A DNA stretch of 64,000 nt from assembly GCA_024685975.1 (NCBI GenBank), contig JAIBDZ010000004.1:54052-118051 (forward strand), written 5' to 3'. This document shows positions 1-11,139 of the stretch, piece after piece. The notes under the pieces are model-generated. The model ran no database searches and was not told the origin of the DNA. It saw nothing but the letters and a program-made list of their open reading frames with translations. The position numbers were made by a program, and so were the translations under genes. How positions within the stretch are numbered: the first letter of the stretch is position 1; each line of letters begins with the position of its first letter. The DNA is from Piscirickettsiaceae bacterium. GTDB taxonomy: Bacteria; Pseudomonadota; Gammaproteobacteria; Nitrosococcales; Methylophagaceae.

Positions 1-1064
1 ATTATTTAAGCCAATATAACAGCGGTTTTAATGTTTTCCAATATTTGACATTACGTTCGATTTTGGGTGTGTTAACAGCGTTAGGTATTGCCTTATTGGT
101 TGGCCCAAGCATGATTAGACGACTCAGCTTTAAACAGATTGGTCAGGTCGTGCGTGAAGATGGCCCTAAGTCGCATTTAAGCAAATCGGGCACACCGACC
201 ATGGGCGGGGCGTTGATTCTGGTTGCCATCGCCATCAGTACTCTACTTTGGGCAGATTTATCTAATCGCTATGTTTGGGTTGTATTATTGGTCACATTGG
301 CATTTGGTGTGGTTGGTTTTATCGATGATTATATCAAGCTAGTCAGACAAGATCCTAAGGGGTTGTTAAGCCGATATAAATATTTCTGGCAATCAGTGAT
401 CGGTGCTGCTGCAGCCATTTTCTTATATGTGACAGCCACTATTCCTGCAGAAACAGAACTGATTATTCCATTTTTCAAAGACGTGATTATTCCACTCGGT
501 GCATGGTATATGTTGTTGGCTTATTTGGTGATTGTGGGGAGTAGTAATGCGGTTAATTTAACCGATGGCCTCGATGGTCTGGCCATTATGCCAACAGTGA
601 TGGTGGCAGGTGCATTAGGTTTATTTAGTTATCTAACAGGGCATTCTGAATTTGCACGTTACCTATCAATTCCTTACATTCCAGGTGCTGGTGAACTAAC
701 CGTCTTTTGTGCGGCATTAGTGGGATCAGGGTTAGGGTTTTTATGGTTTAACACCTACCCAGCTCAGGTCTTTATGGGAGATGTTGGCGCGTTGGCGTTG
801 GGTGCCGCTTTAGGCGCTGTTGCCGTATTGGTAAGACAAGAGTTGGTGTTAGTGATAATGGGTGGTGTCTTTGTTATTGAAACATTATCAGTGGTATTAC
901 AGGTGGCGTCTTATAAATTACGTGGCCGTCGTGTTTTCTTGATGGCACCGATTCATCATCATTATGAATTAAAAGGATGGCCAGAGCCTCGGATTATCGT
1001 GCGCTTTTGGATTATTACTGTCTTTTTGGTCTTAATTGGCTTAGCAACGTTGAAAATCCGATGA
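1..1064 (+). CDS. mraY: Phospho-N-acetylmuramoyl-pentapeptide transferase, 5' truncated by window edge
   Basis: Integral membrane enzyme that moves phospho-MurNAc-pentapeptide from UDP to undecaprenyl phosphate, forming lipid I. The frame is open from base 3, and the residues before the TTG at 45 ([14 protein letters not shown]) match the usual MraY N-terminus. That TTG is therefore not the start, and the true start lies outside the window. Visible signatures are the DDYIK aspartate pair, [19 protein letters not shown] and the C-terminal HHHYE motif, with about ten hydrophobic segments. Its stop overlaps the murD start. It belongs to the dcw cluster. Confidence 0.97.
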   Translation, partial: YLSQYNSGFNVFQYLTLRSILGVLTALGIALLVGPSMIRRLSFKQIGQVVREDGPKSHLSKSGTPTMGGALILVAIAISTLLWADLSNRYVWVVLLVTLAFGVVGFIDDYIKLVRQDPKGLLSRYKYFWQSVIGAAAAIFLYVTATIPAETELIIPFFKDVIIPLGAWYMLLAYLVIVGSSNAVNLTDGLDGLAIMPTVMVAGALGLFSYLTGHSEFARYLSIPYIPGAGELTVFCAALVGSGLGFLWFNTYPAQVFMGDVGALALGAALGAVAVLVRQELVLVIMGGVFVIETLSVVLQVASYKLRGRRVFLMAPIHHHYELKGWPEPRIIVRFWIITVFLVLIGLATLKIR

Positions 1065-2410
1065 TGACAAATAAACAAACCATCGCCCAGACTTACCTCA
1101 TTATTGGCCTCGGTCAAACAGGGTTATCTTGCGCGCGTTTATTAATCGAAAAAGGCCATATTGTTGCTGTCATGGATACGCGTGATCAGCCGCCTGCCTT
1201 AGCTACATTGCAAAACGAATTACCAGAAGTATTAGTCCATACCGGTGGTTTATCACTTGATTGGATGTTAAAAAGTGATGTGATTGTGTTAAGCCCCGGT
1301 GTCGATCCGAGACTGCCAGAAATTAAAGCAGCAAAACAACATGGCGTTGATATGGTGGGTGATATTGAATTATTTGCTCGTTATGTTAAAAAGCCGATTA
1401 TTGCGATCACTGGCTCTAATGGCAAAAGTACTGTCACGACAATGGTAGCTGAAATGGCTACTATGTCAGGAAAAGCCATTCAAGTTGGCGGTAATCTTGG
1501 CACGCCCGCTTTAGAACTCATCACAACACCAGAACCTGATTTCTATATTTTAGAGCTATCGAGTTTTCAATTAGAAACCGTTAGTACATTAAATGCCCAT
1601 GCAGCCGTAGTGTTAAATATCAGTCCTGATCATTTGGACAGGTATGATGACGAACAGCAATATCAACAAGCCAAAGCTAAGGTTTATGCTGGCACCGGGA
1701 CGATGGTCGTGAATAAAGATGATCACGTCGTGAATAGCTGGGTTGAATCAGATCGCCCTCATATTCACTTTACCATGCAGCAGCCTGCTGAAAATGAGTT
1801 TGGTTTAATCGACAACGATGGCAAAACGTATTTGGCTTATGGTGAACAAACATTATTGGATATCGAACAACTTCGAGTCACAGGTAGCCACAATGTGGCC
1901 AATGCATTAGCTGCGTTAGCTGTTGGTCAAGCGATGGATTTATCGATGACAGCAATGTTAACAGCATTAGTGGCTTATCAAGGTTTACCACATCGTTGCC
2001 AATTAGTTGCAACACAAAATAATATTCGTTGGGTCAATGATTCTAAGGCAACTAATGTGGGGGCATGTATTGCCGCAATAGAAGGCTTAGCTGAGACTAA
2101 GAATATTATTTTGATTGCTGGTGGTGTTGCCAAAGATCAAGATTTTGCTAGTTTAACGAAGGTATTAAGCCAATACGTTAAAACTACAATTTTGATGGGG
2201 CAAGATGCGCATCAATTAGCTGAGATCATGCCATCAGATGTGACGGCTGTCGTCGTTCAATCAATGAACGATGCAGTGAAACAGGCGAATGATTATGCTC
2301 AGAGTGGCGACATTGTCTTATTGTCACCGGCATGTGCAAGCTTTGATATGTTTAAACATTATATCGACCGCGGTGAACAATTTATGTCTGCCGTGAAGGC
2401 GGTGATTTAA
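1061..2410 (+). CDS. murD: UDP-N-acetylmuramoylalanine--D-glutamate ligase
   Basis: Cytoplasmic ATP-dependent ligase that adds D-glutamate to UDP-MurNAc-L-Ala. The reading frame is open further upstream, but ATG 1061 overlaps the mraY stop (ATGATGA) and gives 449 aa, close to the usual length near 440. ATG 1064 is an equally possible start. The N-terminal Rossmann motif is IIGLGQTG, the ATP loop is TGSNGKST, the substrate motif is NDSKATN, and the C-terminal domain carries [12 protein letters not shown]. The stop overlaps ftsW by one base, consistent with translational coupling. Confidence 0.97.
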   Translation: MMTNKQTIAQTYLIIGLGQTGLSCARLLIEKGHIVAVMDTRDQPPALATLQNELPEVLVHTGGLSLDWMLKSDVIVLSPGVDPRLPEIKAAKQHGVDMVGDIELFARYVKKPIIAITGSNGKSTVTTMVAEMATMSGKAIQVGGNLGTPALELITTPEPDFYILELSSFQLETVSTLNAHAAVVLNISPDHLDRYDDEQQYQQAKAKVYAGTGTMVVNKDDHVVNSWVESDRPHIHFTMQQPAENEFGLIDNDGKTYLAYGEQTLLDIEQLRVTGSHNVANALAALAVGQAMDLSMTAMLTALVAYQGLPHRCQLVATQNNIRWVNDSKATNVGACIAAIEGLAETKNIILIAGGVAKDQDFASLTKVLSQYVKTTILMGQDAHQLAEIMPSDVTAVVVQSMNDAVKQANDYAQSGDIVLLSPACASFDMFKHYIDRGEQFMSAVKAVI

Positions 2411-3555
2411 TGGCTAAAGCACTCGATTATTACCAATTTGATCGAAGCTTGTTAATCGCGGTGTCGGCGTTATTGATCATTGGATTAATCATGGTCGGTT
2501 CAGCGTCCATTTCGATCGCTGATGGTAAGTTTGAACAACCACTTTATTATTTTATGCGTCAACTGGTTTTTGCAATAGCAGGATTAGGTTTAGCGGCATT
2601 AATATTGACTGTAAGGTTAGATGTTTGGCGTCAATTAGCGCCAATTTTATTAATGATTGGGGTAGGTTTGTTGATATTAGTGTTGATTCCTGGGATAGGG
2701 CGGGAAGTCAACGGTAGTCGGCGATGGTTGCCATTAGGGCCGGTGAATATTCAAGTGGCAGAGATGATTAAATTATTTTCAATTATCTATATTGCGGATT
2801 ATTTACATCGTCATCATGATCAACTACATAACTCGTTCTTTAAAGTATTTGGGCCGTTGGTATTGCTCGGTGTGGCCGCTTTATTACTATTAATGCAACC
2901 TGATATGGGTTCCGTGGTCGTCATTTTATCGACTGTGTTAGCGATGCTGTTTCTAGGCGGATCACGTTTAGATGTTTTTGCGGCTTTGATGACTGTATTT
3001 GCTGGTTTATTTGCCATGTTGGTGTGGTTAGCACCATATCGCTTACAACGACTTCAAACGTTTATGGATCCATGGCAAGACCCATTTGGCAGTGGTTTTC
3101 AGTTAACTCAAGCTTTGATTGCATTTGGACGAGGAGATTGGTTTGGTGTTGGCTTAGGGAGCAGCATGCAAAAATTGTTTTATTTGCCAGAAGCCCATAC
3201 TGATTTCTTATATTCCATTTTAGCTGAAGAGTTGGGTTTATTCGGTGCGGTGGTGGTGCTGGTTTTATTTGCTGTCTTTATTTGGCGGGCATTAGTGATT
3301 GGCCGTGCAGCCGAGTTAGCGGGTCAAGTCTTTGGCGCTCAAATTGCGTATGGCATCGGCATCTGGATTGGTTTGCAAGCTTGCGTCAATATGGGTGTGA
3401 ATATGGGGGTATTACCTACAAAAGGGTTGACCTTACCATTAATGAGTTATGGCGGTAGTAGCTTGTTATTAAGCTGTGTGGCTATTGCATTATTGTGCCG
3501 TGTTGATTTGGAAACGCGTTTTCCTGAACAAGCTTCAGTTAGGGTGAAACGCTAA
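2410..3555 (+). CDS. ftsW: Peptidoglycan glycosyltransferase / division protein FtsW
   Basis: SEDS-family inner membrane protein that polymerises septal glycan together with its cognate class B penicillin-binding protein. It has 381 residues and about ten membrane segments. The family signature LPLMSYGGSS lies near the C-terminus, and a conserved GxGREVNGSRRW stretch lies in a periplasmic loop. ATG 2410 overlaps the murD TAA. The position between murD and murG is the standard dcw place and separates it from RodA, which has the same fold but sits elsewhere. Confidence 0.96.
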   Translation: MAKALDYYQFDRSLLIAVSALLIIGLIMVGSASISIADGKFEQPLYYFMRQLVFAIAGLGLAALILTVRLDVWRQLAPILLMIGVGLLILVLIPGIGREVNGSRRWLPLGPVNIQVAEMIKLFSIIYIADYLHRHHDQLHNSFFKVFGPLVLLGVAALLLLMQPDMGSVVVILSTVLAMLFLGGSRLDVFAALMTVFAGLFAMLVWLAPYRLQRLQTFMDPWQDPFGSGFQLTQALIAFGRGDWFGVGLGSSMQKLFYLPEAHTDFLYSILAEELGLFGAVVVLVLFAVFIWRALVIGRAAELAGQVFGAQIAYGIGIWIGLQACVNMGVNMGVLPTKGLTLPLMSYGGSSLLLSCVAIALLCRVDLETRFPEQASVRVKR

Positions 3556-4619
3556 TGGCATCGATCTTAATTATGGCGGGCGGTACCGGTGGACATGTTT
3601 TCCCTGCCTTGGCGGTAGCAGAAGTCTTACGTCAACGTGATGTGACTATTGAATGGATGGGAACAGAAAGAGGTATCGAGTCACGGTTAGTACCAGAAGC
3701 AGGATATCCATTACATTATATTAGTGTGCAAGGTCTGCGTGGTAATGGCATCAAAGGTTGGTTAATGGCGCCATTCAAACTATTCAAAGCGATATCAGAA
3801 GCAATGATTGTGATTCGTCGTTACCGTCCTGATATGGTGTTAGGTCTAGGTGGGTTTGCTTCAGGGCCTGGTGGCATTGCGGCATGGTTATTACGCAAAC
3901 CCCTCGTCATTCACGAACAAAATGCCATTCCAGGAATGACCAATACAATATTAGCAAAATGTGCGAAACGTGTTTTGCAAGGGTTTCCACATAGCTTTAA
4001 CAGTGAGAAAGCAGAATGGATCGGCAACCCCGTGAGAGCGAGCATTGCAGCAATTCCAGCACCAGAACAAACACAGCCCTCAACGATTCATTTATTGGTA
4101 TTGGGTGGCAGTTTAGGGGCCAAAGCTTTGAACACGGTTTTGCCTGAGGCATTATCAATTATCGAAACTGATAAGACTATTGTTGTACGTCATCAATGTG
4201 GTCAAAAGCTTATCGCACAATGTGAACAGCAATACCAACAGTATCAAGTTGAAGCAGATATTTCGCCCTTTATTGATGATATGGCAGCAGCATATCAATG
4301 GGCAGATATCGTTGTATGTCGGGCGGGAGCGTTGACGGTAGCTGAAGTTGCAGCAGCCGGCGTGGCGGCGCTATTTGTCCCATATCCTTACGCGGTAGAT
4401 GATCATCAAACACATAACGCTAAGAGTTTAGTGGCTGTCGGTGGCGGTGAAATAATATCAGAGTCAGATCTGACTGCAGAAGTGCTCGTCGAAGCATTAA
4501 GTCATTTAATTGAAGACGATACAGCAAGATGGTCAATGGCAATGGCAGCAAAAACACAAGCAAAACCAACAGCAGCAGACGAAATTGCAGATATTTGCAT
4601 GGCGGTGACATATGGATAA
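3555..4619 (+). CDS. murG: UDP-GlcNAc:lipid I N-acetylglucosaminyltransferase
   Basis: Membrane-associated GT-B glycosyltransferase (family GT28) that converts lipid I to lipid II on the cytoplasmic face. It has 354 residues, almost the same length as E. coli MurG. The N-terminal glycine-rich loop [14 protein letters not shown], the linker region [10 protein letters not shown] and the UDP-GlcNAc-binding [13 protein letters not shown] are all present. It overlaps ftsW by one base and murC by eight bases, so it is probably translated in a coupled manner. Confidence 0.97.
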   Translation: MASILIMAGGTGGHVFPALAVAEVLRQRDVTIEWMGTERGIESRLVPEAGYPLHYISVQGLRGNGIKGWLMAPFKLFKAISEAMIVIRRYRPDMVLGLGGFASGPGGIAAWLLRKPLVIHEQNAIPGMTNTILAKCAKRVLQGFPHSFNSEKAEWIGNPVRASIAAIPAPEQTQPSTIHLLVLGGSLGAKALNTVLPEALSIIETDKTIVVRHQCGQKLIAQCEQQYQQYQVEADISPFIDDMAAAYQWADIVVCRAGALTVAEVAAAGVAALFVPYPYAVDDHQTHNAKSLVAVGGGEIISESDLTAEVLVEALSHLIEDDTARWSMAMAAKTQAKPTAADEIADICMAVTYG

Positions 4620-6027
4620 ATTAACCTCAGCAATGCAAAGCCGGATTAAACATATTCACTTCATCGGAATCGGTGGTGTGGGAATGGGCGGTATTGCCGA
4701 AGTCTTATTGAATTTGGGATATCAAGTTTCGGGCAGTGATTTACGCAGTAACGCGTTGATTCATCATTTAACCGGCTTAGGTGCAAATATCGTGATAGGC
4801 CATGATGAAGCCAATTTATCGGGTGCAGATGTCGTTGTGGTATCAACGGCAATTGATCAAGAAAACCCTGAATTATTAGCGGCAAAAGAACAACGCATTC
4901 CTGTCGTGCCAAGAGCAGAAATGTTGGCAGAATTAATGCGGTTTAGTTATGGCATCGCTGTTGCTGGAACGCATGGTAAGACCACGACGACTAGCCTTAT
5001 CGCTGCATTGTTAAGTGAAGGTGAATTAGATCCGACTTTTGTCATCGGCGGTAAATTAAACAGTGCGGGCAGTAATGCAAAATTAGGTACAGGCCGTTAT
5101 TTGGTTGCCGAAGCCGATGAAAGTGATGCTTCATTCTTATATTTACAGCCAGTCATTGCGGTTGTGACGAATATCGATGAAGACCATATGGCAACGTATG
5201 ACGGCGATTTTAATAAGGTCAAAGCCACATTCTTAGAGTTTTTACATCATTTGCCTTTTTATGGTTTGGCTGTGATGTGCATTGATGACCCTGTGATTCA
5301 AGAGATTTTGCCTGAGATTACCCGACCTGTGGTGACTTACGGCATGTCTGAACAAGCCGATTATCAAATCTCTGAGCTCAAGCAATCAGATGGACAAAGC
5401 CATTTTGTTGTGACAAATAAAGCATCAGGACAATCCGCGTCAATCACATTGAATATGCCTGGCCAGCATAATGCGTTAAATGCGACAGCGGCGGTTGTGA
5501 TTGCGAGGACATTGGGCGTTGCTATCGAAAATTGCCAACAAGGTTTGAATCAATTCGAAGGCATTGCACGCAGGTTTAATCAGTTAGGCCAATTGCAGTT
5601 AGAGCATGGGGAAGCGTTATTAGTTGATGACTATGGGCATCACCCAACAGAATTGGCGGCGACCATTGAGGCAACACGTGCAAGTTGGCCCGAGCGACGT
5701 TTGGTGGTCTTGTTTCAACCACATCGTTATAGCAGAACTTATGATTTATTTGATGATTTTGCCCAAATATTGTCTACCGTTGATGTGTTGTTGATGTTGG
5801 AAGTGTATCCAGCCGGTGAAAAAATTATTACAGGCGCAGATAGTAAAAGTCTATGTCGTGCGATTCGCTCACGAGGCCAGATTGATCCGATTTTTGTTGA
5901 AGATGATGAGACTTTGTTTGAGTTATTGCCTGGCGTCCTACAAGACCAAGATGTACTTGTCGTGATGGGCGCTGGCGATATAGGTTCAACAGCCATCAAT
6001 ATTGCGACCAAGTGGGGGCAGAAATGA
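4612..6027 (+). CDS. murC: UDP-N-acetylmuramate--L-alanine ligase
   Basis: Cytoplasmic ligase that adds L-alanine to UDP-MurNAc, the first peptide-forming step of the pathway. It has 471 residues. Visible motifs are the N-terminal [14 protein letters not shown] nucleotide loop, the ATP-binding [12 protein letters not shown], the EADESDASF region of the central domain and [13 protein letters not shown] in the last third. The start lies inside murG and the end overlaps murB by four bases (ATGA). No key residue looks altered. Confidence 0.97.
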   Translation: MDKLTSAMQSRIKHIHFIGIGGVGMGGIAEVLLNLGYQVSGSDLRSNALIHHLTGLGANIVIGHDEANLSGADVVVVSTAIDQENPELLAAKEQRIPVVPRAEMLAELMRFSYGIAVAGTHGKTTTTSLIAALLSEGELDPTFVIGGKLNSAGSNAKLGTGRYLVAEADESDASFLYLQPVIAVVTNIDEDHMATYDGDFNKVKATFLEFLHHLPFYGLAVMCIDDPVIQEILPEITRPVVTYGMSEQADYQISELKQSDGQSHFVVTNKASGQSASITLNMPGQHNALNATAAVVIARTLGVAIENCQQGLNQFEGIARRFNQLGQLQLEHGEALLVDDYGHHPTELAATIEATRASWPERRLVVLFQPHRYSRTYDLFDDFAQILSTVDVLLMLEVYPAGEKIITGADSKSLCRAIRSRGQIDPIFVEDDETLFELLPGVLQDQDVLVVMGAGDIGSTAINIATKWGQK

Positions 6028-6914
6028 TGTCTCAAATGGTCGATCTGAAAGGTGAGTTGAAAGTAAATGAGCCTTTGGCAAAATATACTTCATGGCGTGT
6101 TGGTGGTATCGCACGTCAATTATATAAGCCAACAGATAAGGTCGACTTGAGCCTGTTTTTGTCACAACTGCCACCAACAGAACCAATTTTATGGTTAGGA
6201 CTAGGCAGTAATTTATTAGTGCGTGATGGCGGCTTTGCTGGCACGGTGATTTATACCGCGGGTATTTTGCAAAATTTCACCATAAGCGAAGACAAAATTG
6301 AATCAGAAGTGGGTGTGTATTGCAGTAAATTAGCTAAGCAAGCAGCCAAAGCGGGTTTAAGTGGTGCCGCATTTTTTGCCGGTATCCCTGGTACATTGGG
6401 TGGGGCATTAGCAATGAATGCTGGCGCGCATGGGACTGAAACATGGTCTTTGATCTCTCAGGTCGAAACAGTGGATAGAGCCGGCCAGTTTCACCAACGT
6501 ACGGCTGATGAGTTTAAGGTGAGTTACCGTCAAGTGGTGATGCCCGCTGAAGAGTGGTTCGTGTCGGCAACGATTCAATTGCAACCTGGTGTGCAAGAAC
6601 AAGAAACAGCTGAAATCAAAGCTTTATTAAAGCGGCGTAATGAAACGCAACCGACGAATCAACCTTGTGCGGGCTCTGTATTCAGAAACCCTGCTGATGA
6701 TTTTGCCGGGCGATTAATCGAAACCTCAGGCCTAAAAGGTTTGAGTGTGGGCGGTGCGGCTGTATCTGATAAGCATGCTAATTTCATTGTGAATACGGGC
6801 GATGCCTCCGCCGCTGATATCGAAGCTTTAATTCATTTAGTGCAGCAAAAAATAGCATTGGAACATGGCGTAAATTTACAAACAGAAGTCCATATTGTCG
6901 GGGAGTCAGCATAA
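6024..6914 (+). CDS. murB: UDP-N-acetylenolpyruvoylglucosamine reductase
   Basis: FAD enzyme that reduces UDP-GlcNAc-enolpyruvate to UDP-MurNAc with NADPH. A GTG at 6012 is in frame, but ATG 6024 overlaps the murC stop and is preferred, giving 296 aa. The FAD domain contains [20 protein letters not shown] and [16 protein letters not shown]. The catalytic serine motif is AGSVFRNP and the terminal glutamate is in TEVHIVGE. The length fits the shorter MurB form rather than the longer E. coli form. Confidence 0.95.
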   Translation: MMSQMVDLKGELKVNEPLAKYTSWRVGGIARQLYKPTDKVDLSLFLSQLPPTEPILWLGLGSNLLVRDGGFAGTVIYTAGILQNFTISEDKIESEVGVYCSKLAKQAAKAGLSGAAFFAGIPGTLGGALAMNAGAHGTETWSLISQVETVDRAGQFHQRTADEFKVSYRQVVMPAEEWFVSATIQLQPGVQEQETAEIKALLKRRNETQPTNQPCAGSVFRNPADDFAGRLIETSGLKGLSVGGAAVSDKHANFIVNTGDASAADIEALIHLVQQKIALEHGVNLQTEVHIVGESA

Positions 6915-7831
6915 TGGCGGCATTCGGTAAAGTAGCGGTATTAATGGGTGGGCGCTCTGCAGAGCGTGATATTTCATTATTAAGCGGTAAAGCGGTTTTA
7001 GCCTCATTACAAGCGCAAGGCATTGATGCTCATGGTGTTGATGTCGATGATCATATTATGGCGCAACTACAAGATGCACAGTTTGATCGCGCCTTTATTG
7101 TGTTACATGGCCGTGGTGGTGAAGATGGCGAAATACAAGGTGCATTAAATACTATCAATTTGCCTTATACCGGCTCTGGCATTACAGGTGCTGTTTTGTC
7201 TATGAATAAAGCTTTGAGTAAAGTGATTTGGCGGGAAGCAGGTCTGCCCACAGCTGATTTTGTACAAATTCAAGCTAATCCATCACCTGAAGTGATCATT
7301 GATAAATTAGGTTTACCTTTATTTGTGAAACCTGTTAATGAAGGCTCAAGTATTGGCATGACTAAAGTCACCCAATCAGATGCCTTATTACCGGCAATAA
7401 CACTTGCTGGACATTATGACCAAGAGATCATCGCTGAACGTTGGATTGATGGTGAAGAATATACGGTGGCGATTGTTGGTGACCAAGCGTTACCAGTAAT
7501 ACGCCTTAAAACGCCAAATGATTTTTACGATTTTGATGCTAAATATGAAGCGAATACCACTGAATACCTTTGCCCAGCAGGCCTATCAGACGAAGATGAG
7601 CAACAATGTCGCGCTCTGGCATCACAAGCGTTTGAAGCGCTAAGAATGACGGGGTGGGGACGGATTGATTTGATGCGTGATAAACAAGGTCAGTTTTATT
7701 TATTAGAAGCCAATAGCGTGCCAGGGATGACGGATCACAGTTTGGTCCCCATGGCCGCTAAACAAGCGGGTATGTCATTTGATGATCTGACACAACACAT
7801 TTTGCTAAGCACCATACAGGAGGCTCTGTAA
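6914..7831 (+). CDS. ddl: D-alanine--D-alanine ligase
   Basis: ATP-grasp ligase that makes the D-Ala-D-Ala dipeptide for the peptidoglycan stem. It has 305 residues, typical of the DdlB form found in dcw clusters. Motifs include GGRSAERDISLLSG at the N-terminus, the ATP-grasp KPVNEGSSIGM loop and the C-terminal metal-binding LLEANSVPGMTDHSL. It begins on the last base of murB and ends overlapping ftsQ by one base. Confidence 0.96.
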   Translation: MAAFGKVAVLMGGRSAERDISLLSGKAVLASLQAQGIDAHGVDVDDHIMAQLQDAQFDRAFIVLHGRGGEDGEIQGALNTINLPYTGSGITGAVLSMNKALSKVIWREAGLPTADFVQIQANPSPEVIIDKLGLPLFVKPVNEGSSIGMTKVTQSDALLPAITLAGHYDQEIIAERWIDGEEYTVAIVGDQALPVIRLKTPNDFYDFDAKYEANTTEYLCPAGLSDEDEQQCRALASQAFEALRMTGWGRIDLMRDKQGQFYLLEANSVPGMTDHSLVPMAAKQAGMSFDDLTQHILLSTIQEAL

Positions 7832-8604
7832 TGGCGACAGCAAAACGTGGCGCGACCCGTCGTGTAGTGAAACCGAAAAAAACCATCGCTTGGCACAATG
7901 TTGGTCGTCAAATGATATTGCTGCTGACCTTTGTCGTGATCGTAGCGGCTGTCATTTATAGCAGACAAAGTAATATTTTGCCTATCACTCATGTATCCGT
8001 TGAAGGTGAATTCCAACATATCGATAAAGCGACGTTAGTCGCAGCTGTGAAACCACATACGATGGGAAGTTTTTTAAGCATTAATGTTGACCGCATTAGT
8101 GATGCAGCAGAAGCATTACCTTGGGTCAGACAAGTTCAAGTGAGACGTGTTTGGCCGGATGGTTTGCATTTGATGGTGGAAGAGCAAGTGCCGGTTGCTC
8201 AATGGCAAGAGAGTCGATTTATTAATAGTACCGGCGATATTTTCCCAGCCTCTAAGGGCGAAGTAAAACAAACATTGCCAGTCTTAATGGGCCCAGAAGG
8301 AAGCGAAAAAGTCATGATGCAACGCTTTCTTAGTATGACTAGGGCATTAACCCCGATGTCGTTGTCAATTAAACAACTCATTATGGATAAACGTCGGGCG
8401 TGGCGTTTGGTGTTAAACAATGACATTAAAGTCGCGTTAGGTCGTGCTGATAGCGAGCAAAGATTTGCTCGATTCTTATCGGTTTATCAACATAAATTTC
8501 AGGCGTATCACCCTCACATTGCAGTCATGGATATGCGCTATCCCAATGGCTTATCTGTTGTGTGGAAAACAGGTCAAAAACCGGATTTAAACGGAACAGT
8601 ATGA
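7831..8604 (+). CDS. ftsQ: Cell division protein FtsQ
   Basis: Bitopic inner membrane protein of the divisome that links FtsB/FtsL to the early ring. It has 257 residues: a short basic cytoplasmic tail (TAKRGATRR), one membrane helix near residues 28-46, then a periplasmic POTRA domain beginning ITHVSVEGEF and a beta domain. It sits between ddl and ftsA with one-base and four-base overlaps. The sequence is less conserved than its neighbours, so identification rests on architecture plus locus. Confidence 0.93.
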   Translation: MATAKRGATRRVVKPKKTIAWHNVGRQMILLLTFVVIVAAVIYSRQSNILPITHVSVEGEFQHIDKATLVAAVKPHTMGSFLSINVDRISDAAEALPWVRQVQVRRVWPDGLHLMVEEQVPVAQWQESRFINSTGDIFPASKGEVKQTLPVLMGPEGSEKVMMQRFLSMTRALTPMSLSIKQLIMDKRRAWRLVLNNDIKVALGRADSEQRFARFLSVYQHKFQAYHPHIAVMDMRYPNGLSVVWKTGQKPDLNGTV

Positions 8605-9854
8605 TGACAAAAAAAAGCGATAGAGACTTAATTGTTGGCTTAGATATTGGCACATCAAAAGTGGTGGCAATTGTGGCCGCTCCGATTATGGATGCGGGCC
8701 CTAATGACAATAAATTAGAAATCATTGGTATCGGCACTCACCCTGCAAGAGGAATGAAAAAAGGGGTCGTCGTCAACATTGAATCTACGGTGCAATCTAT
8801 TCAACGTGCAGTCGAAGAAGCCGAATTAATGGCGGGATGTCAGATTCATTCTGTGTATGCCGGTATTGCAGGAAGTCATATCAGAAGTTTGAATTCACAT
8901 GGCACGGTTGCCATTAAGGATAAAGAAGTCACTCAAAGTGATGTTGAACGTGTATTGGATGCAGCGAAAGCGGTCCACTTTCCTGGAGATCAGCAATTAC
9001 TGCATGTCATGCCGCAAGAATACATTATTGATAACCAAGAAGGCATCCGTGAGCCTATTGGTATGTCTGGGGTGCGTCTAGAAGCAAAAGTACATTTGAT
9101 TACAGGGGCGGTCAGCGCAGCTCAAAATATTAGCAAATGTATTGAGCGTTGCGGTTTGTCTGTTGACGGCATCATTTTAGAGCAAATGGCATCGAGCTAT
9201 TCGGTGTTGGAACAAGATGAAAAAGAGCTGGGCGTGTGTTTGATCGATATCGGTGGTGGCACAACAGACATCGCAGTCTATGTTGACGGTGCGATTCGTC
9301 ATACAGCCGTGATTCCTATTGCAGGCGATCAAGTCACCAATGATATTGCGGTGGCATTACGCACACCAACGCAATATGCCGAAGAAATCAAAATGAAATA
9401 TGCCTGTGCACTAAGGCAGTTAGCTCGTGAAGATGAAACGATCGAAGTGCCAAGCGTCGGGGATAGACCACCAAGACAATTAGCCCGTCAAACACTGGCG
9501 GAAGTGGTTGAACCTCGCTACGAAGAATTATTGATTTTAGTACAAGCAGAACTACGTCGAAGTGGTTTTGAAGAATTATTGGCTGCCGGTGTTGTTTTAA
9601 CCGGCGGCAGTTCAAAAATGGAAGGGGTAATTGAATTGGCTGAAGAAGTCTTTCATCTACCCGTTCGTTTAGGCGTCCCACAGCATGTGGGGGGGTTAGT
9701 TGATGCAGTACGAAACCCCATTCATGCAACAGGCGTGGGTCTGTTGTTATATGGCGATCAGGCAGAATCGTCAACCAAGTCAGAGTCGAAAACAAGCGGT
9801 GGCTTTAAAGATATGCTGGCAAGAATGAAGAGCTGGTTTCAAGGCAATTTTTAA
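8601..9854 (+). CDS. ftsA: Cell division protein FtsA
   Basis: Actin-like ATPase that anchors FtsZ to the membrane. The frame extends upstream, but ATG 8601 overlaps the ftsQ stop and gives 417 aa, near the E. coli length of 420. The phosphate-1 loop LDIGTSKVVAIVA, the phosphate-2 loop DIGGGTTDIAVY and the adenosine motif VVLTGGSSKMEG are present. The C-terminus ends in the amphipathic FKDMLARMKSWFQ membrane-targeting helix. ftsZ follows after 52 bases. Confidence 0.97.
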   Translation: MMTKKSDRDLIVGLDIGTSKVVAIVAAPIMDAGPNDNKLEIIGIGTHPARGMKKGVVVNIESTVQSIQRAVEEAELMAGCQIHSVYAGIAGSHIRSLNSHGTVAIKDKEVTQSDVERVLDAAKAVHFPGDQQLLHVMPQEYIIDNQEGIREPIGMSGVRLEAKVHLITGAVSAAQNISKCIERCGLSVDGIILEQMASSYSVLEQDEKELGVCLIDIGGGTTDIAVYVDGAIRHTAVIPIAGDQVTNDIAVALRTPTQYAEEIKMKYACALRQLAREDETIEVPSVGDRPPRQLARQTLAEVVEPRYEELLILVQAELRRSGFEELLAAGVVLTGGSSKMEGVIELAEEVFHLPVRLGVPQHVGGLVDAVRNPIHATGVGLLLYGDQAESSTKSESKTSGGFKDMLARMKSWFQGNF

Positions 9855-9906
9855 TTATTAGGCAGTCACTTTTTAAGAGTAGAAGTGTAAACACAGGGGA
9901 AAAACA

Positions 9907-11064
9907 ATGACATTTGAATTAATCGATACATATACCGAAAATGCAGTCATCAAAGTAATTGGTGTTGGCGGCGGTGGCGGAAACGCATTGGAACATATGG
10001 TGTCAAACCAAATCGAAGGCGTTGACTTTATTTGTGCCAATACGGATGCTCAAGCATTGCGTAAAAGTTCAGCAACAACGCAATTACAATTAGGGACAGA
10101 CATTACTAAAGGTTTAGGCGCAGGTGCTAACCCTGATATTGGCCGTCAAGCAGCATTAGAAGACAGAGAACGCATTACAGAAGTAATTTCTGGCGCAGAT
10201 ATGGTCTTTATTACCGCTGGAATGGGTGGAGGTACTGGTACAGGTGCAGCTCCAGTTGTGGCACAAGTTGCAAAAGAAATGGGCATTTTAACCGTCGCAG
10301 TCGTGACCAAACCTTTCCCATTTGAAGGTGGAAAAAGATTATCAGTGGCGAATTCTGGTTTAGAAGAATTAAGCCAACATGTTGATTCACTGATTACAAT
10401 TCCTAATGAAAAACTCTTGGCTGTATTAGGCAAAGAAATGAGTTTGCTCAATGCCTTTAAAGCAGCGAACGATGTGTTACTTGGTGCTGTCCAAGGCATT
10501 GCTGAGTTGATTACACGTGAAGGTATGATCAACGTGGATTTCGCTGACGTACGTACTGTGATGTCAGAAATGGGCATGGCAATGATGGGAACAGGCCAAG
10601 CAACCGGTGAAAATAGAGCGATTGAAGCTGCGAAGCATGCGGTCTCTAGCCCATTATTAGAAGATATTGATTTGGCGGGTGCACGAGGTGTCCTAGTCAA
10701 CATTACTGCTGGCTTAGATATGACGATTGGTGAGTTTGAAGATGTTGGTAATACCGTCAAGGAATTTGCTTCTGATAATGCGACAGTTGTTGTTGGAACA
10801 GTCATTGACCCTGATATGACTGATGAATTACGCGTGACAGTTGTGGCGACAGGTTTAGGTGCTGAGCGTGAAGTGGAAGTGGGTTTGCCAACAGAAATTG
10901 AAGCACCACAAATGGAAATCGTTAAAAAGCCAATGGATATTGATTACGATAAACCAACAGTGTTACGTAATGAAGAACGTGAGCAACAAAAACAAGTCGC
11001 CAATGGCGATATGAATATGGATTATCTCGATATTCCTGCTTTTTTACGCAGACAAGCTGACTAA
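9907..11064 (+). CDS. ftsZ: Cell division protein FtsZ
   Basis: Tubulin-like GTPase that forms the cytokinetic ring. It has 385 residues. The N-terminal glycine loop [12 protein letters not shown], the tubulin signature [15 protein letters not shown] and the T7 loop region [11 protein letters not shown] are intact. After a variable linker, the C-terminal peptide [12 protein letters not shown] is the binding site for FtsA and ZipA. A GGGG ribosome-binding sequence lies nine bases before the ATG. It is the last division gene before lpxC. Confidence 0.98.
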   Translation: MTFELIDTYTENAVIKVIGVGGGGGNALEHMVSNQIEGVDFICANTDAQALRKSSATTQLQLGTDITKGLGAGANPDIGRQAALEDRERITEVISGADMVFITAGMGGGTGTGAAPVVAQVAKEMGILTVAVVTKPFPFEGGKRLSVANSGLEELSQHVDSLITIPNEKLLAVLGKEMSLLNAFKAANDVLLGAVQGIAELITREGMINVDFADVRTVMSEMGMAMMGTGQATGENRAIEAAKHAVSSPLLEDIDLAGARGVLVNITAGLDMTIGEFEDVGNTVKEFASDNATVVVGTVIDPDMTDELRVTVVATGLGAEREVEVGLPTEIEAPQMEIVKKPMDIDYDKPTVLRNEEREQQKQVANGDMNMDYLDIPAFLRRQAD

Positions 11065-11093
11065 GATAGTTGGATATGAGAAAATGACAGTTA

Positions 11094-11102
11094 TGTTACA
11101 AT
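11094..11102 (+). promoter_or_regulatory. Candidate extended -10 promoter for lpxC
   Basis: TGTTACAAT matches an extended -10 element (TGn followed by TACAAT at 11097-11102) in the 75-base ftsZ-lpxC gap, with no convincing -35. It sits about 38 bases before the GTG start. This is a sequence match only. Confidence 0.35.
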
Positions 11103-11139
11103 TTAATAATTAACGGTTAGACTGGAAGGAGTTTGCGGC

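Noticed and set aside
45..47. TTG as start of mraY
   Set aside because: The frame is open to the window edge and the residues before it match the MraY N-terminus, so the gene is truncated by the window.
9388..9795. 135-codon frame antisense to ftsA
   Set aside because: Shadow of a conserved gene; no start context and no family.
10146..10805. 219-codon open frame antisense to ftsZ
   Set aside because: It mirrors the codon bias of ftsZ, has no ribosome site and no recognisable domain.
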